A stretch of DNA of 22,305 nucleotides. It comes from CAYLSV01 sp964386435 (GTDB taxonomy: Bacteria > Planctomycetota > Phycisphaerae > Tepidisphaerales > Tepidisphaeraceae). Where the stretch lies: the NCBI GenBank assembly GCA_964386435.1, contig CAYLSV010000054.1, forward strand, positions 1 to 22,305, written 5' to 3'. The notes under the pieces are model-generated. The model was not told the DNA's origin. It saw nothing but the letters and a program-made list of their open reading frames with translations, and ran no database searches. The position numbers and the translations under genes were made by a program. Positions 20,749 to 22,305 of the stretch are shown here, in pieces (position 1 is the stretch's first letter; every line of letters starts with the position of its first letter).

Positions 20749-21402
20749 TCAGAACGGCTCGATGAGGTCGTACGCGAACCAGTCGCCGCCGAGGGGCGTG
20801 AGGGTCAGGTCGACGGCCGCGTGCCGGGCGGTGCGGTTCGGGTCATGGACGAAGCCGTGGCGGGAGGCATTGAGCAGGCGGTTGTTGACGAAAAAGTGGC
20901 GGGAGCCAGTCTGGAACCAGGTCGCCCCGGCATCGTCACGCCAGGCGGTTTGGACGTGGACGAGGCCGTAGAAGCCGGTCTCGGGTTGGCCCGTGTCCAC
21001 GGCCCGCTGCAGCAGCGGGGCGGCGGTGGCGTGGCCGAGCCGCCAGCCGGTGGACGTGAACGCCAGCAGAAAGGCGAGCGTCGGCAGCAGCAGCGCGAGG
21101 CCGACGAGCCGCGCATGCGTTCGCCCACCATCTGCCAGCAACGCCACCACGATGCCCCGGCCCGCGAACACCACGCCGCAGAATGCCACGAACCCGCCGA
21201 CGATCTTCACAACTGCCAGCGGCGGCTGCGGCCCTCCCAGGCTCAGCAACGCCGCCGCCACAAGCAGCCCGAACGCCGCGCACGCCCATCGAAGTTGAAG
21301 ACCCGCATAAGCCGCCCGCACCTCCGGCCGCCCCACGTCAGCCGGGGCATACGCCAGAACACTCGGCGACCCCTTCGGCCAATCGGGGCGATGCGACACC
21401 AT
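20749..21402 (-). CDS. Three-TM membrane protein of unknown function
   Basis: This is a 217-residue membrane protein. A short N-terminal soluble part (MVSHRPDWPKGSPSVLAYAP) is followed by three helices: LRWACAAFGLLVAAALLSL, VVKIVGGFVAFCGVVFAGRG and ARLVGLALLLPTLAFLLAF. A C-terminal domain of about 85 residues follows (QTAWRDDAGATWFQTGSRHF, then FVHDPNRTARHAAVDLTLTP) and is probably outside the membrane. I recognise no family. The ATG at 21402 is chosen because MVSHRPDWPKG fits the composition of the rest; the 17 extra codons back to 21453 come from low-GC intergenic DNA. No ribosome site is visible. It is convergent with the phosphoesterase gene, with 18 bases between. Confidence 0.75.
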   Translation of the reverse strand: MVSHRPDWPKGSPSVLAYAPADVGRPEVRAAYAGLQLRWACAAFGLLVAAALLSLGGPQPPLAVVKIVGGFVAFCGVVFAGRGIVVALLADGGRTHARLVGLALLLPTLAFLLAFTSTGWRLGHATAAPLLQRAVDTGQPETGFYGLVHVQTAWRDDAGATWFQTGSRHFFVNNRLLNASRHGFVHDPNRTARHAAVDLTLTPLGGDWFAYDLIEPF

Positions 21403-21744
21403 CTGAGGAAATTGTAGAGGCCACGGGATTCCTCGTGGCGAAGGGCCCGGCATTTGGAGCTGTTGCTGTTATCCTCATCCAAGTGTGGCGGCTCATGAAC
21501 GGCGGACACCGGATGATGCCGGGAGGCCGGCAGAAGAAGTTGACATGAGTTCGTTCAACAACCCAAGTTCTTCTTGCGATGGAGAGGCCTTCGCCCCGTG
21601 GATGAGCCCGCAGCAATGCGAAACGCCGCCCTCGGAGACTGCTTGGGCTTCGTGCGAAGCCGCGGCGACGGTTCATAAGCAACGAAGGCGGAAGCTGCTT
21701 TCTGTTGATAATGGTTCCGCCTCGGTTGCCGCGTATCGTGGGAC
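21403..21744. other. Gene-free, less GC-rich intergenic stretch
   Basis: No supported gene is present. Two small hairpins are visible: GCCACG...CGTGGC (21420-21439) and GGCTTCG-TG-CGAAGCC (21646-21661). The stretch separates two divergent genes, so it should hold their promoters. GATAAT at about 21708-21713 resembles a -10 box but has no matching -35. Confidence 0.5.
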
Positions 21745-22170
21745 ATGATCCGTGGGATGACGCCGTTGTTGTTGCTGTGTTTGGTGCTCGTCGGTGGTGA
21801 GCGGCCGAATGAGGAGTCGGGGCGGTTGCCGGTGCTGAAGGCCGGGGACACGGCGGCCGTTCTTGAGCACGTCGGGCAGCGGATTTACGTGGTCGGCACC
21901 GTCGAGCGGGCGGCGTGGAGCCGCAGCGGGAAAGTGATGAACATTGTCTTCGAGGAGGCCGGCGACAACGGCGTGATGGCGGTCGTTTTCGATGGACAGC
22001 GTAAACAATTCGACGAAGGCTTTGGCGGCGACGCGGCCGAGTTTTTCACAGGCAAGCGGTTGCGGCTGCAGGGCGAGGTGACGATGTACGGCGGCCAGGT
22101 CGAGGCGATGAAGGGCCGCCCGGAGATCGTGCTGCGGTACGCGAGCCAAATCGTCGTGCCGGCAGAGTGA
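21745..22170 (+). CDS. Exported OB-fold-like protein
   Basis: This is a 141-residue protein with a hydrophobic N-terminal signal or anchor (MTPLLLLCLVLVGG), then an OB-fold-like domain of about 110 residues. The pattern is that of a small OB-fold: VLEHVGQRIYVVGTVERAAW for strands 1-2, SGKVMNIVFEEAGDNGVMAV for strands 2-3, FFTGKRLRLQGEVTMYGGQV for strand 4, and a closing EIVLRYASQIVV. The nearest known shape is the tRNA-anticodon/BOF type OB-fold, but no nucleic-acid-binding residues can be confirmed. ATG at 21745 is listed; ATG at 21757 gives a cleaner signal sequence. Function is unknown. Confidence 0.78.
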   Translation: MIRGMTPLLLLCLVLVGGERPNEESGRLPVLKAGDTAAVLEHVGQRIYVVGTVERAAWSRSGKVMNIVFEEAGDNGVMAVVFDGQRKQFDEGFGGDAAEFFTGKRLRLQGEVTMYGGQVEAMKGRPEIVLRYASQIVVPAE

Positions 22171-22227
22171 GGGGCGGCTACTTCTCCCGATCAACCAGGA
22201 GTTTGTGCTGCGATCATTGTCGCTAAG

Positions 22228-22305
22228 GCCCCCACCGCCGCGTGGGCGGCGGGGCCACGCATGCGATCCGAGCAGGTTGCCGTTCGTGCGTAGCCCCGCC
22301 GCCCA
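22228..22305. repeat. Class 1 palindromic repeat, cut by window end
   Basis: CCGCCGC-GTGG-GCGGCGG at 22235-22252 is followed by GGCCACGCATGC, a 20-base spacer, and the inverted partner GTGCGTAGCCCCGCCGCCCA, which runs off the window. Confidence 0.8.

Noticed and set aside
21485..21748. 87-codon gene coupled to the OB-fold gene
   Set aside because: Third-position GC of the codons counted from the inner ATG is only about 58 percent, far below the real genes here, and no motif is present.

Overview
This is GC-rich bacterial DNA with very G/C-biased third codon positions. It comes from a draft assembly, with runs of N at 993-1010, 8081-8090 and 9630-9639. A PEP-CTERM exported protein, a prepilin-like protein with an H-X(n)-DG element, a LacI-type regulator, a membrane-anchored Hanks-type kinase with DLG in place of DFG, and a PKD/beta-helix secreted protein together point to Planctomycetota, probably Phycisphaerae. 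That placement is an inference from gene content; no rRNA or other marker gene is present.

Layout. 1-850 (minus): 5' part of atpD. 1084-2682 (minus): FAD-dependent oxidoreductase. 2928-7642 (plus): zinc-ribbon/Ser-Thr kinase/multi-TM protein, then a secreted PKD and beta-helix protein. 7677-9423 (minus): small DUF5658-like membrane protein, small HEVGHH protein and a lipoprotein, with a 31-residue membrane peptide gene leaving divergently at 9442. 9645-10518 (minus): two paralogous membrane proteins with a GspF-like N-terminal segment. 10682-11968 (plus): MoeB/ThiF-type E1 enzyme with a rhodanese domain. 12174-13835 (plus): two exported DUF4142 paralogues. 14014-15555 (plus): 6-phosphogluconate dehydrogenase. 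15556-16382: repeat array without genes. 16383-19278 (minus): prepilin-like protein, PEP-CTERM protein and LacI regulator, which look like a regulated cell-surface module. 19546-21402: membrane protein, metallophosphoesterase and another membrane protein. 21745-22170 (plus): exported OB-fold-like protein.

Most genes are ordinary housekeeping or hypothetical envelope genes. The most interesting material is non-coding. At least three families of palindromic repeats sit only between genes. Two of them show compensating base changes within their small hairpin stems, and two of the three assembly gaps fall in or beside repeats. A separate A/G-rich simple-repeat inverted block lies at 8676-8843. 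GAAAC-type operator-like sites flank the lacI promoter and recur upstream of the PEP-CTERM gene. I found no CRISPR array, transposase, phage gene, toxin-antitoxin pair, tRNA or rRNA, and no clear new multi-gene defence or metabolic system.
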